Positions 16,236 to 22,901 of a stretch of DNA of 28,506 bases are shown one piece after another. The first letter of the stretch is position 1. The number at the start of each line of letters is the position of its first letter. Both the position numbers and the translations under genes were made by a program. The stretch spans positions 1-28,506 of the forward strand of contig CAJTMJ010000041.1 in NCBI GenBank assembly GCA_910577335.1, read 5' to 3'. Source of the DNA: an uncultured Duncaniella sp. (GTDB taxonomy: Bacteria > Bacteroidota > Bacteroidia > Bacteroidales > Muribaculaceae). Under the pieces are notes generated by a model that worked only from the letters and a program-made list of their open reading frames with translations, ran no database searches and had not been told where the DNA came from.

Positions 16236-17342
16236 ATGCTTCTAAAGCAACTCTCACTAACAAATTTCAAAAATATAGCCGATGCCGGACTGGAGTTTTC
16301 CGAGAAAGTCAACTGCTTTCTCGGAAACAACGGCATGGGTAAAAGCAATCTTCTCGACGCCATATATTTCCTGAGCTTCTGCAAGAGCTTCTCACGTGTC
16401 AATGACAGAATGTTGATACGCCGCGGCGAAGATTTCGCCATTGTGCGTGGCGACTATATCCGCAAAGGTGTTGACGAGGAACTGATGCTCGGACTTTCAT
16501 CCTCCAAGCGCAAAACTTTGAAACGTGGAGGTAAGGAGTATGACCGCCTTAGCTCTCACATAGGAAGCTTTCCGCTGGTGATGGTCGCACCGCAGGATAT
16601 CGACCTCATACGTGAGAGCGGTGAGGAGCGTCGCCACTGGATGGATGTGGTCATTTCGCAGAGCGATGCAGTATATCTCGATAATCTGATTCGCTATACC
16701 CGTGCGCTCGAACAGCGCAACAGGCTGTTGCGTGAAGGTTGTGTTGATCCCAATATTTACGGAGCTGTTGAGATTATGCTCGATATGAGCGGAAGTTATA
16801 TCCATGATGTCAGAGCTGCATGGATTGAAAAGCTTTCTGTGATATTCGACAGATACTACACAGCCATAGCCGGTGTGAGCGGGGAGCATGTGAGCCTTGC
16901 GTACCAAAGTCAGCTCAACCGTGAAAACGCCAGTATGCAGACACTCCTTGACGAGGCCCGCAGGCATGACGAGATTGTGAAACATACCTCGGTAGGCATA
17001 CACAGGGATGACATTGATATGCAACTTGACGGAATGCCTATGCGCCGCACAGGCTCTCAGGGGCAATGCAAGACCTTTACCATAGCCCTGCGCATGGCTC
17101 AATACGAGTTCCTGCACTCATCTACCGGTATGCGTCCGCTGCTTTTGCTCGACGATATTTTTGACAAGCTTGACGCCACACGTGTGGAGCGTATAATGGA
17201 GCTTGTCACTGATGATTCATTCGGTCAGATTTTCATCACCGATACCAACCGTACACACCTTGACGAAATTATGAGCCGCACAGGTGGCGATTACCGCCTG
17301 TGGAATGTGGAAAACGGATGTTTCACCCCGATACATCAATAG
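16236..17342 (+). CDS. recF: DNA replication and repair protein RecF
   Basis: RecF is an SMC-like ATPase of the RecFOR pathway that helps load RecA at single-strand gaps. At 368 residues it has the normal length. Walker A is GNNGMGKS (30-37), the ABC-type signature is TGSQGQ (272-277), and Walker B is LLLLDDIFDKLD (302-313). Conserved family stretches LSFCKSF (46-52), MVAPQDIDLI and VGIHRDD are also present. It follows the phosphatase gene by 17 bases and precedes a DUF721 gene by 8. It does not lie beside dnaA or dnaN in this window, unlike the classical dnaA-dnaN-recF order. Confidence 0.96.
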   Translation: MLLKQLSLTNFKNIADAGLEFSEKVNCFLGNNGMGKSNLLDAIYFLSFCKSFSRVNDRMLIRRGEDFAIVRGDYIRKGVDEELMLGLSSSKRKTLKRGGKEYDRLSSHIGSFPLVMVAPQDIDLIRESGEERRHWMDVVISQSDAVYLDNLIRYTRALEQRNRLLREGCVDPNIYGAVEIMLDMSGSYIHDVRAAWIEKLSVIFDRYYTAIAGVSGEHVSLAYQSQLNRENASMQTLLDEARRHDEIVKHTSVGIHRDDIDMQLDGMPMRRTGSQGQCKTFTIALRMAQYEFLHSSTGMRPLLLLDDIFDKLDATRVERIMELVTDDSFGQIFITDTNRTHLDEIMSRTGGDYRLWNVENGCFTPIHQ

Positions 17343-17350
17343 CCATTGTC

Positions 17351-17641
17351 ATGAAACGCACAGATCCGAAACAGATAGCAAGCATTATTGACGAGGCGAT
17401 GGCACGTGCCGGATTGACCGACACTCTTAACGAACAACGTGCCGCAGCTGCGTGGATCGATGTTGTGGGACCGGCAATAAACCGTTACACCTCCCGACGA
17501 TATGTCGACAAGGGTGTGATGCATGTCTACATGACATCGGCTCCGCTTAAAAACGAACTGTCATTTAATCGTGACAAATTAATCAACGCCATAAACCGAG
17601 CCGTGGGTACTGACGTTGTGAAAGAGATACAATTTCATTAA
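17351..17641 (+). CDS. DUF721 (DciA-like) small protein
   Basis: A 96-residue DUF721 protein. DciA, the founding member, loads or assists the replicative helicase DnaB in bacteria lacking DnaC or DnaI. Seen here: an N-terminal helix IASIIDEAMARAGLTDTLNE, the central AAAAWIDVVGPAINRYTSRR with the family's conserved W...VVG pattern, then the strand MHVYMTSAPLKNELSFNRDKLI and a basic C-terminus. This is the KH-like fold expected for the family. I start at the ATG at 17351; the longer frame from 17300 would overlap the end of recF and adds nothing conserved. recF followed directly by a DUF721 gene is an arrangement also known near the replication genes of other phyla. DciA function is inference. 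Confidence 0.85.
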   Translation: MKRTDPKQIASIIDEAMARAGLTDTLNEQRAAAAWIDVVGPAINRYTSRRYVDKGVMHVYMTSAPLKNELSFNRDKLINAINRAVGTDVVKEIQFH

Positions 17642-17653
17642 ATTTTATAGATA

Positions 17654-18115
17654 ATGGGTAATTATTGCGCACCTCATATCAAATCGTTCAAACATCGTAT
17701 GCCGCTTCAGATGAGGTTTAACGACATCGACATGTTAGGACACCTCAACAACAGTGTTTATCTCACTTTTATGGATCTTGCCAAGGCTCGCTATTTCGAA
17801 GAAGTGCTGGGCGGCAAGCTTGAATGGGATAAGATAGGGGTAGTCATCGTGAATATAAATTGTAACTTCTGCGCCCCGACATTTTTTGACGAACAGATAG
17901 AAGTGGAAACCGCAGTGGTGGCAATAGGCGAAAAAAGTCTTACCATAGAGCAGCGTGTATTCTCACCCGCTTCCGGACAGGTTAAGTGCGATTGTCGTAC
18001 CATCATGTCAGGCTTTGACATGACCACCAACACATCAGCGCCAATCCTCCCCGAATGGATAGCCGCTTTCGAAGCCTACGAAGGCAAAACCCTCCGCAAA
18101 CCGAAAGAAAAATAA
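17654..18115 (+). CDS. Acyl-CoA thioesterase (4HBT hotdog family, YbgC/FadM-like)
   Basis: A 153-residue single-hotdog thioesterase, expected to hydrolyse acyl-CoA in the cytoplasm. The hallmark N-terminal segment is MRFNDIDMLGHLNNSVYLTF (20-39), with the DxDxxGHxNNxxY pattern carrying the active-site Asp. A long helix follows (LAKARYFEEVLG), then strands IGVVIVNINCNFCAPTFF and IEVETAVVAIGEKSLTIEQRV typical of the fold. It starts 12 bases after the DUF721 gene and ends the long rightward cluster. The acyl specificity cannot be read from sequence. Confidence 0.92.
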   Translation: MGNYCAPHIKSFKHRMPLQMRFNDIDMLGHLNNSVYLTFMDLAKARYFEEVLGGKLEWDKIGVVIVNINCNFCAPTFFDEQIEVETAVVAIGEKSLTIEQRVFSPASGQVKCDCRTIMSGFDMTTNTSAPILPEWIAAFEAYEGKTLRKPKEK

Positions 18116-18173
18116 ATATAAAGTACGGACTGATAGAATATTACATAAGCTTTAAATTTTTAACGAAAAGTAG

Positions 18174-18194
18174 GGATGCACGCCCCGTGCATCC
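18174..18194. repeat. GGATGC palindromic repeat, copy 1
   Basis: GGATGCACG (18174-18182) and CGTGCATCC (18186-18194) form a perfect 9-bp hairpin with a 3-base loop, preceded by TAG. It belongs to the same TAGGGATGC...GCATCC family as the copies near 27117 and 27267-27351. It lies in the 216-base gap between the thioesterase and GH43 genes; there is no T-tract, so it is not a typical terminator. Confidence 0.7.
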
Positions 18195-18253
18195 GAGTAA
18201 TAGCGTCTGGTCTTAAATAATTAACCTATTTGTTCCCTATGATTCACCTAAAA

Positions 18254-18285
18254 TTTACTAATCTCACCAATTTTTCCTAATTTTG
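18254..18285 (+). promoter_or_regulatory. Candidate promoter of the GH43-rsmF-trmD-CE8 cluster
   Basis: TAATTTTG at 18278-18285 matches the -7 consensus, 46 bases before the ATG at 18332. The -33 position holds only a weak TTTA (18254-18257) at 20 bases spacing, so a helper regulator may be needed or the call may be wrong. Confidence 0.5.
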
Positions 18286-18331
18286 TAGACTATCAGATAA
18301 TCTTGTCAAAAGATTTAATAGCCAATCGATA

Positions 18332-19339
18332 ATGAAACGTATATTCATACTTTCTCTTCTTGCAGCCATACTCATCCCGGTCTACGCCGCCAATACAAGA
18401 AATTTCAACGCTTCAAATCCTGATGTGCATGATCCGGTGATGGCGATGGAGGATGGCGTGTACTACATGTTTACCACCGGATTTGGTGTAAATATGATGT
18501 CGTCAACCGACCTTAAGGAGTGGAAAAAGGAAGAATCACCGCTCAATCCTATTCCGGAGTGGGCGAAAGAGTTGGTACCCGCATATAAGGGTCACACATG
18601 GGCGCCCGATATAGTGAAAGTAGGTGACAGATGGTATCTTTACTACAGTTGCTCAACTTTCGGCAAAAACATCTCTGTGATAGGTGTAGCCACCAACAAA
18701 ACACTCAATACTGAAAGCCCTGATTACAAATGGGTGGATTTGGGAGCTGTGATACGTTCACAACCCGGCATAAACGACTGGAACGCCATCGACCCGAACA
18801 TTGCAATCGACGATAACGGAGACCCTTGGATGACTTTCGGCTCTTTTTGGGACGGCATACAGTTATTCAAGCTCGATAAGGATATGAAAACTCCTGTCAG
18901 CACACCCGTCACCATAGCTCGCCGCATGGATGTAGACAAAGTGGAGCATGGAACTGAGACAGCCAATGCAAACGCTATAGAAGCCCCATTCATAGTGCGC
19001 CATGACGGTTGGTATTACCTCTTCGTAAGCTACGATTACTGTTGCCGCGGACTCAACAGCAACTATAAGACAGCCGTTGGCAGAAGCCGGAACATATCCG
19101 GTCCGTATGTTGGAAAAGACGGTAAACCGATGACCGAATGTGGCGGTGAGATTATCGTGGGCGAGAGTCTCGACTACAGCGGTGTGGGACATTGCAGTGT
19201 GTATGAGATGAATGGCAAATGGTATTTCATAGCTCACGCTTACGACAAGAATGTTAACGGCGCCAGCAAACTCTATATTCGTGAAATAGAATGGAAAGAT
19301 GGTTGGCCCCTGATTACCGACAGAAATCCGGCAAAATAA
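18332..19339 (+). CDS. GH43-family glycosidase, probable endo-alpha-1,5-L-arabinanase
   Basis: A 335-residue secreted glycoside hydrolase of family 43 (five-bladed beta-propeller), most like arabinan endo-1,5-alpha-L-arabinosidases that cut the arabinan side chains of pectin. The signal peptide is MKRIFILSLLAAILIPVYAA. The three catalytic acids are visible: base Asp34 in VHDPVM, pKa-modulating Asp154 in NAIDPNIAID, and acid Glu217 in AIEAPFIV. His287 in VGHCSV matches the family's metal-binding histidine, and GHTWAPDIVKVGDRWYLYYS (88-107) is also typical. It lies 14 bases upstream of the RsmF-like gene. A pectin methylesterase three genes on supports a pectin-related substrate. Exact linkage preference is inference. 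Confidence 0.9.
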   Translation: MKRIFILSLLAAILIPVYAANTRNFNASNPDVHDPVMAMEDGVYYMFTTGFGVNMMSSTDLKEWKKEESPLNPIPEWAKELVPAYKGHTWAPDIVKVGDRWYLYYSCSTFGKNISVIGVATNKTLNTESPDYKWVDLGAVIRSQPGINDWNAIDPNIAIDDNGDPWMTFGSFWDGIQLFKLDKDMKTPVSTPVTIARRMDVDKVEHGTETANANAIEAPFIVRHDGWYYLFVSYDYCCRGLNSNYKTAVGRSRNISGPYVGKDGKPMTECGGEIIVGESLDYSGVGHCSVYEMNGKWYFIAHAYDKNVNGASKLYIREIEWKDGWPLITDRNPAK

Positions 19340-19353
19340 CAAACTGATTTTAG

Positions 19354-20742
19354 ATGAAACGTGACATACCTGTAAAATTCGTTGAGTTGCTTGACTCTCT
19401 CGGGCTTGCCGACCTTGCGGATACACTCCGTGAAGGCGAGCCGGCAGTTTCAGTGCGTCTTAACAACGGAAAGCCGTCGGATATCAGTGCCCTGTTTCCT
19501 GATTCTGACGGCAAGGTGCCATGGTGTCCTTCCGGATTCTACCTGTCCGAACGCCCGTCATTCACACTTGACCCGGCATTTCATCAGGGGAGATACTATG
19601 TGCAGGAGGCTTCCTCCATGTTCCACCGTCATGTTGTGGAATCGCTCGTAAAACCCGGTATGCCCGTTTCTCTTCTCGATGCCTGCGCAGCCCCCGGCGG
19701 TAAAACCACTGCTGCGATAGATGCGCTCCCTGTAGGCTCTGTTGTGGTCGCCAATGAATATGTGCCCGCACGTGCGGCTATCCTTCGGGAAAACGCAATT
19801 AAATGGGGTTTTCCGGGTATTATAGTCACCCGTGGCGACACTCGTGACCTCGGCAAACTCCGTGACAGCTTCGACATGATTATAGCCGATGTGCCATGTT
19901 CGGGCGAAGGGATGATGCGCAAAGACCCTGACGCGGTAGCCCAATGGTCGGAGGATCTGATTGAGGAATGTGCCGACCGCCAATGGGAGATTGTGGGAAA
20001 TCTTTGGAACACTCTCCGTCCCGGCGGCTACATGATATACAGCACCTGCACTTTCAACCGTTCCGAAAATGAAGAGATGGTTGACAGGATTATTTCTGAA
20101 CTCGAAGGTGAAAGCGTGGATATACCGGTCGATCCATCGTGGGGGATAACGCCGGGTATCGACACACCACATTACTGTTACCGTTTTATACCCGGAAGGG
20201 TTAGAGGTGAAGGTTTGTTCGTGTCGGTGATACGTAAGTCAGGCATCCCGACATCACGTGTGCCTAAAGTCAAGCCGTCAAAAAATGATAAGCGAAAAAA
20301 TCAGGTAAATATCCCTACTCACATCGCCGATTGGCTCACAAACAGCGGTGAAATGGAGATATATACCGATTCTGACCGCATAAACGCCTTCCCGAAACAG
20401 CATCTACCATTGCTTAAAGCTGTGAAAGAGCGTGTGGATGTGATACATGAGGGTATACTTATGGGTAATGTCAAAGGTAAGGATGTGATACCTTCACAGT
20501 CGCTTGCAATGTCGCTGAACCTTAACCGTGACAGTTTCCCACAATGTGACCTCTCCCGTGAGGATGCGTTGCGCTACTTGCATGGCGATGCGTTGACACT
20601 ACCGGAATCCATCAGCAAAGGCTTCGTATTGCTTACCTACCAGCACTCCCCTCTCGGCTTTGTCAAAAACCTCGGCAACCGCTCCAACAACCTCTACCCC
20701 GCCCCGTGGAGAATCAAAAAACAATTGAAAGTTGACAATTGA
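19354..20742 (+). CDS. RsmB/RsmF-type rRNA cytosine-C5 methyltransferase (NOL1/NOP2/Sun family)
   Basis: A 462-residue SAM-dependent RNA m5C methyltransferase. The SAM site is LLDACAAPGGKT (107-118). The two catalytic cysteines are Cys182 in ADVPCSGEGMMRKDP and Cys232 in YSTCTFNRSENE. The C-terminal part (about 330-462) resembles the RsmF-specific PUA-like extension and ends with LGNRSNNLYPAPWRIKK, which favours RsmF (16S rRNA C1407 in E. coli) over RsmB; the target base here is inferred. It is 14 bases after GH43 and 6 bases before trmD, so RNA-modifying genes are cotranscribed with polysaccharide genes. Confidence 0.93.
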   Translation: MKRDIPVKFVELLDSLGLADLADTLREGEPAVSVRLNNGKPSDISALFPDSDGKVPWCPSGFYLSERPSFTLDPAFHQGRYYVQEASSMFHRHVVESLVKPGMPVSLLDACAAPGGKTTAAIDALPVGSVVVANEYVPARAAILRENAIKWGFPGIIVTRGDTRDLGKLRDSFDMIIADVPCSGEGMMRKDPDAVAQWSEDLIEECADRQWEIVGNLWNTLRPGGYMIYSTCTFNRSENEEMVDRIISELEGESVDIPVDPSWGITPGIDTPHYCYRFIPGRVRGEGLFVSVIRKSGIPTSRVPKVKPSKNDKRKNQVNIPTHIADWLTNSGEMEIYTDSDRINAFPKQHLPLLKAVKERVDVIHEGILMGNVKGKDVIPSQSLAMSLNLNRDSFPQCDLSREDALRYLHGDALTLPESISKGFVLLTYQHSPLGFVKNLGNRSNNLYPAPWRIKKQLKVDN

Positions 20743-20748
20743 AAAATT

Positions 20749-21429
20749 ATGAGGATAGATATACTTACAGTACTACCGGAAATGCTTGAATCGCCTCTTA
20801 ACTGCTCGATTCTTAAACGTGCGCAGGATAAGGGGCTGTGTGAGATTGTGGTGCATAATCTCCGTGACTACACCACCAACAAGCATCGTAAAGTTGATGA
20901 CTACCCCTTCGGAGGTGAAGCCGGAATGGTGATGCAGATCGAACCCGTTGACCGTGCCATAGCCGACCTGAAGTCTCAACGTGATTACGACGAGGTGATT
21001 TTCACCTCCCCCGATGGCGAACAGTTCGACCAGCCGATGGCTAACACCCTGTCGCTCGCCAATAATCTTATAATACTTTGCGGTCACTACAAGGGTGTTG
21101 ACTATCGCATACGCGAGCATCTGATAACCAAGGAAATTTCCATTGGCGACTATGTTCTAACCGGTGGCGAGATCCCTGCTGTCGTCATTGCCGATGCCGT
21201 GATACGTCTTATTCCCGGCGCTATAGGCGATGAGCAGAGTGCCCTTAGCGACTCCTATCAGGATAATCTTCTTGCTCCACCCGTGTATACACGCCCTGCT
21301 GATTACAATGGCTGGAAAGTGCCTGACATACTCCTTTCGGGACATAAGGCTAAGATAGACGAATGGAAGCATGAACAGGCTCTCGCCCGCACCCGGCTGC
21401 TGCGCCCCGACCTGTTAAACGAACAATAA
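20749..21429 (+). CDS. trmD: tRNA (guanine37-N1)-methyltransferase
   Basis: TrmD makes m1G37 next to the anticodon, preventing +1 frameshifts. The 226 residues cover the SPOUT trefoil-knot fold: N-terminal MRIDILTVLPEM, YPFGGEAGMVMQIEP (54-68), knot sequences IILCGHYKGVDYRI and ISIGDYVLTGGEIPAV, and C-terminal LAPPVYTRPADYNGW with VPDILLSGHKAKIDEWK for tRNA binding. It starts 6 bases after the RsmF-like gene. The usual rpsP-rimM-trmD-rplS context is absent, as I would expect in Bacteroidetes. Confidence 0.97.
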   Translation: MRIDILTVLPEMLESPLNCSILKRAQDKGLCEIVVHNLRDYTTNKHRKVDDYPFGGEAGMVMQIEPVDRAIADLKSQRDYDEVIFTSPDGEQFDQPMANTLSLANNLIILCGHYKGVDYRIREHLITKEISIGDYVLTGGEIPAVVIADAVIRLIPGAIGDEQSALSDSYQDNLLAPPVYTRPADYNGWKVPDILLSGHKAKIDEWKHEQALARTRLLRPDLLNEQ

Positions 21430-21470
21430 GATTTCAATAAAATTATTATAACACCATCTTAAATTTAACC

Positions 21471-22436
21471 ATGTTAAAAAAATCATTATCGCTATTATTT
21501 GTACTCTTCGGCTTGCTGACAGCATCAGCCGAAGAGCGTCACTATGACTTTGTTGTGGCTCAGGATGGAAGCAGTGATTTCACCACTGTGCAGGATGCTA
21601 TCAACGCCGTGCCCGATTTCCGTAAGGCAAACCGCACAAATATACTCATAAAGAAAGGTAACTATAAGGAGAAGGTCATAATCCCTGAATGTAAGATTAA
21701 CCTCTCGCTTATCGGTGAGGATGGTACCGTCATCACTTACGACGACTATGCCTCAAAGCCAAACCGTTTCGGTGAGGAAAAATCCACCTCCGGCTCAGCT
21801 TCATGCTATATCTACGCTCCTGATTTCATAGCCGAAAATATCACGTTTGAAAACAGTTCAGGACCAGTGGGACAGGCAGTGGCATGTTTTGTCAGTGGCG
21901 ACCGTGCCATATTCCGTAAATGCCGTTTTCTCGGCTGTCAGGACACTTTGTATACCTACGGTTATCCCACACGCCAATACTACGAGGATTGCTATATAGA
22001 GGGCACTGTTGACTTCATTTTCGGTAAAGCTACAGCCGTCTTCAATCGTTGCGACATACACAGCAAAGGGAAAGGCTACGTCACCGCTCCCGCCACACCC
22101 GAAGGCAGTCCTTACGGATATGTGTTCCACGACTGCAATCTCACAGCCGATGAAGGTGTCGAAAACGTACCTTTGTCACGCCCTTGGCGTCCATTCGCAC
22201 AGGCTATTTTCATCAACTGTCGCCTTGGCAAGCATATATCACCCGAAGGTTGGAACAACTGGGGTAAGGAATCCAACGAAAAGACCGTTAATTATGCCGA
22301 ATACAACAGCACAGGCGCAGGAGCCAACCCCTCAGCCCGTGCTCCATACTCACGCCAGCTAACCGATCCCACCCCCTACGCCATCCCCACCGTCCTCGCC
22401 GGCGAAGACAACTGGAACCCCCTCAACCCCAAATAA
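21471..22436 (+). CDS. Pectin methylesterase (carbohydrate esterase family 8)
   Basis: A 321-residue secreted right-handed beta-helix enzyme that removes methyl esters from homogalacturonan. The signal peptide is MLKKSLSLLFVLFGLLTASA. Family motifs are all present: Gln135 in VGQAVA, Gln157-Asp158 in GCQDTLYTY (general acid), Asp181 in GTVDFIFG (nucleophile) and Arg237 in PLSRPWRPFA (substrate carboxylate). The length matches compact bacterial CE8 enzymes with no extra domain. It follows trmD by 41 bases with no clear promoter in between, so it is probably cotranscribed with GH43-rsmF-trmD. A strong hairpin terminator lies about 100 bases downstream. Confidence 0.95.
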   Translation: MLKKSLSLLFVLFGLLTASAEERHYDFVVAQDGSSDFTTVQDAINAVPDFRKANRTNILIKKGNYKEKVIIPECKINLSLIGEDGTVITYDDYASKPNRFGEEKSTSGSASCYIYAPDFIAENITFENSSGPVGQAVACFVSGDRAIFRKCRFLGCQDTLYTYGYPTRQYYEDCYIEGTVDFIFGKATAVFNRCDIHSKGKGYVTAPATPEGSPYGYVFHDCNLTADEGVENVPLSRPWRPFAQAIFINCRLGKHISPEGWNNWGKESNEKTVNYAEYNSTGAGANPSARAPYSRQLTDPTPYAIPTVLAGEDNWNPLNPK

Positions 22437-22479
22437 TCCCTCTCCCAATAAAGCCCTCAGAATAGGCTAAATAGGACCT

Positions 22480-22523
22480 TATAAAAGAAGAATAGCTCGC
22501 ATATAAAAGAAGAATGCGCACAT
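22480..22523. repeat. Short direct repeat, two 22-base units
   Basis: The 14 bases TATAAAAGAAGAAT occur at 22480-22493 and again at 22502-22515, each followed by an 8-base tail (AGCTCGCA, GCGCACAT). They lie between the CE8 stop codon and its terminator. Function unknown. Confidence 0.6.
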
Positions 22524-22539
22524 ACGGACGCAATATATT

Positions 22540-22587
22540 AAGTGACCCATAAAAGTCTTATATCCAACTTTTATGGGTCACTTTTTT
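22540..22587 (+). terminator. Strong intrinsic terminator after the CE8 gene
   Basis: A perfect 17-bp stem (22540-22556 and 22567-22583; AAGTGACCCATAAAAGT and its complement) with a 10-base loop is followed at once by a T run, giving a textbook Rho-independent terminator for rightward transcription. The stem could also slow leftward readthrough from leuS, but the T-tract on that strand is poor. Confidence 0.9.
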
Positions 22588-22595
22588 ACATTTAA

Positions 22596-22900
22596 GTCCC
22601 CCTTGGGGACGATGTTGTGGTTATCCCCCGAAGGAACGAAGTGACTACGGGGGCTGCAAAAGACCCCTCCAACACACCAGAGTCCCCTTTGGGGACGATG
22701 TTGTGGTTAACCCCCGAAGGAACGTAGTGACTACGGGGGCTGACAAGGAACCTCTCCAACATCCAAGAGTCCCCTTCGGGGACGATATCGTGGTTATCCC
22801 CCGGAGGAACGTAGTGACTGCGGGGGTTGCAGCCGGCACCCGCACTCAGAGTCCCCGCAGGGGACGATATCATGCCCCCATGCAGAGATGACAGCGGGTA
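22596..22900. repeat. Tandem array of 82-87-base units, each with two hairpins
   Basis: Three full units and one decayed unit start at 22596, 22682, 22769 and 22851 (spacings 86, 87, 82). Each begins with a 6-bp hairpin GTCCCC-nnn-GGGGAC whose stem is identical in all four while the 3-base loop differs (CTT, TTT, TTC, GCA). A GATRTYGTGGTTA-like stretch follows, then a second palindrome CCCCCG...CGGGGG of 29 bases (22625-22653, 22711-22739, 22798-22826), and a less conserved tail of about 24 to 29 bases. The fourth unit has lost a clean second palindrome. The array fills the gap between the CE8 terminator and the leuS stop codon. It also yields spurious open frames on both strands. Confidence 0.9.
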
Positions 22901-22901
22901 C

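Noticed and set aside
15496..16263. A 255-codon open frame on the minus strand across the alkaline phosphatase gene
   Set aside because: The plus-strand frame has a signal peptide and every catalytic motif of alkaline phosphatase; the antisense frame shows no domain and is a by-product of codon bias.
17300..17350. Earlier start of the DUF721 gene overlapping recF
   Set aside because: The added residues are read from recF coding sequence and are not conserved-looking; the ATG at 17351 fits the family start.
22592..22891. Several short open frames with repeated peptide motifs in the tandem array
   Set aside because: They come from the DNA repeat itself, occur on both strands, and have no start context or conserved domain.
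22596..22900. CRISPR array
   Set aside because: Units of 82-87 bases are repeated over nearly their entire length with two internal palindromes and no unique spacers; no cas genes are nearby.
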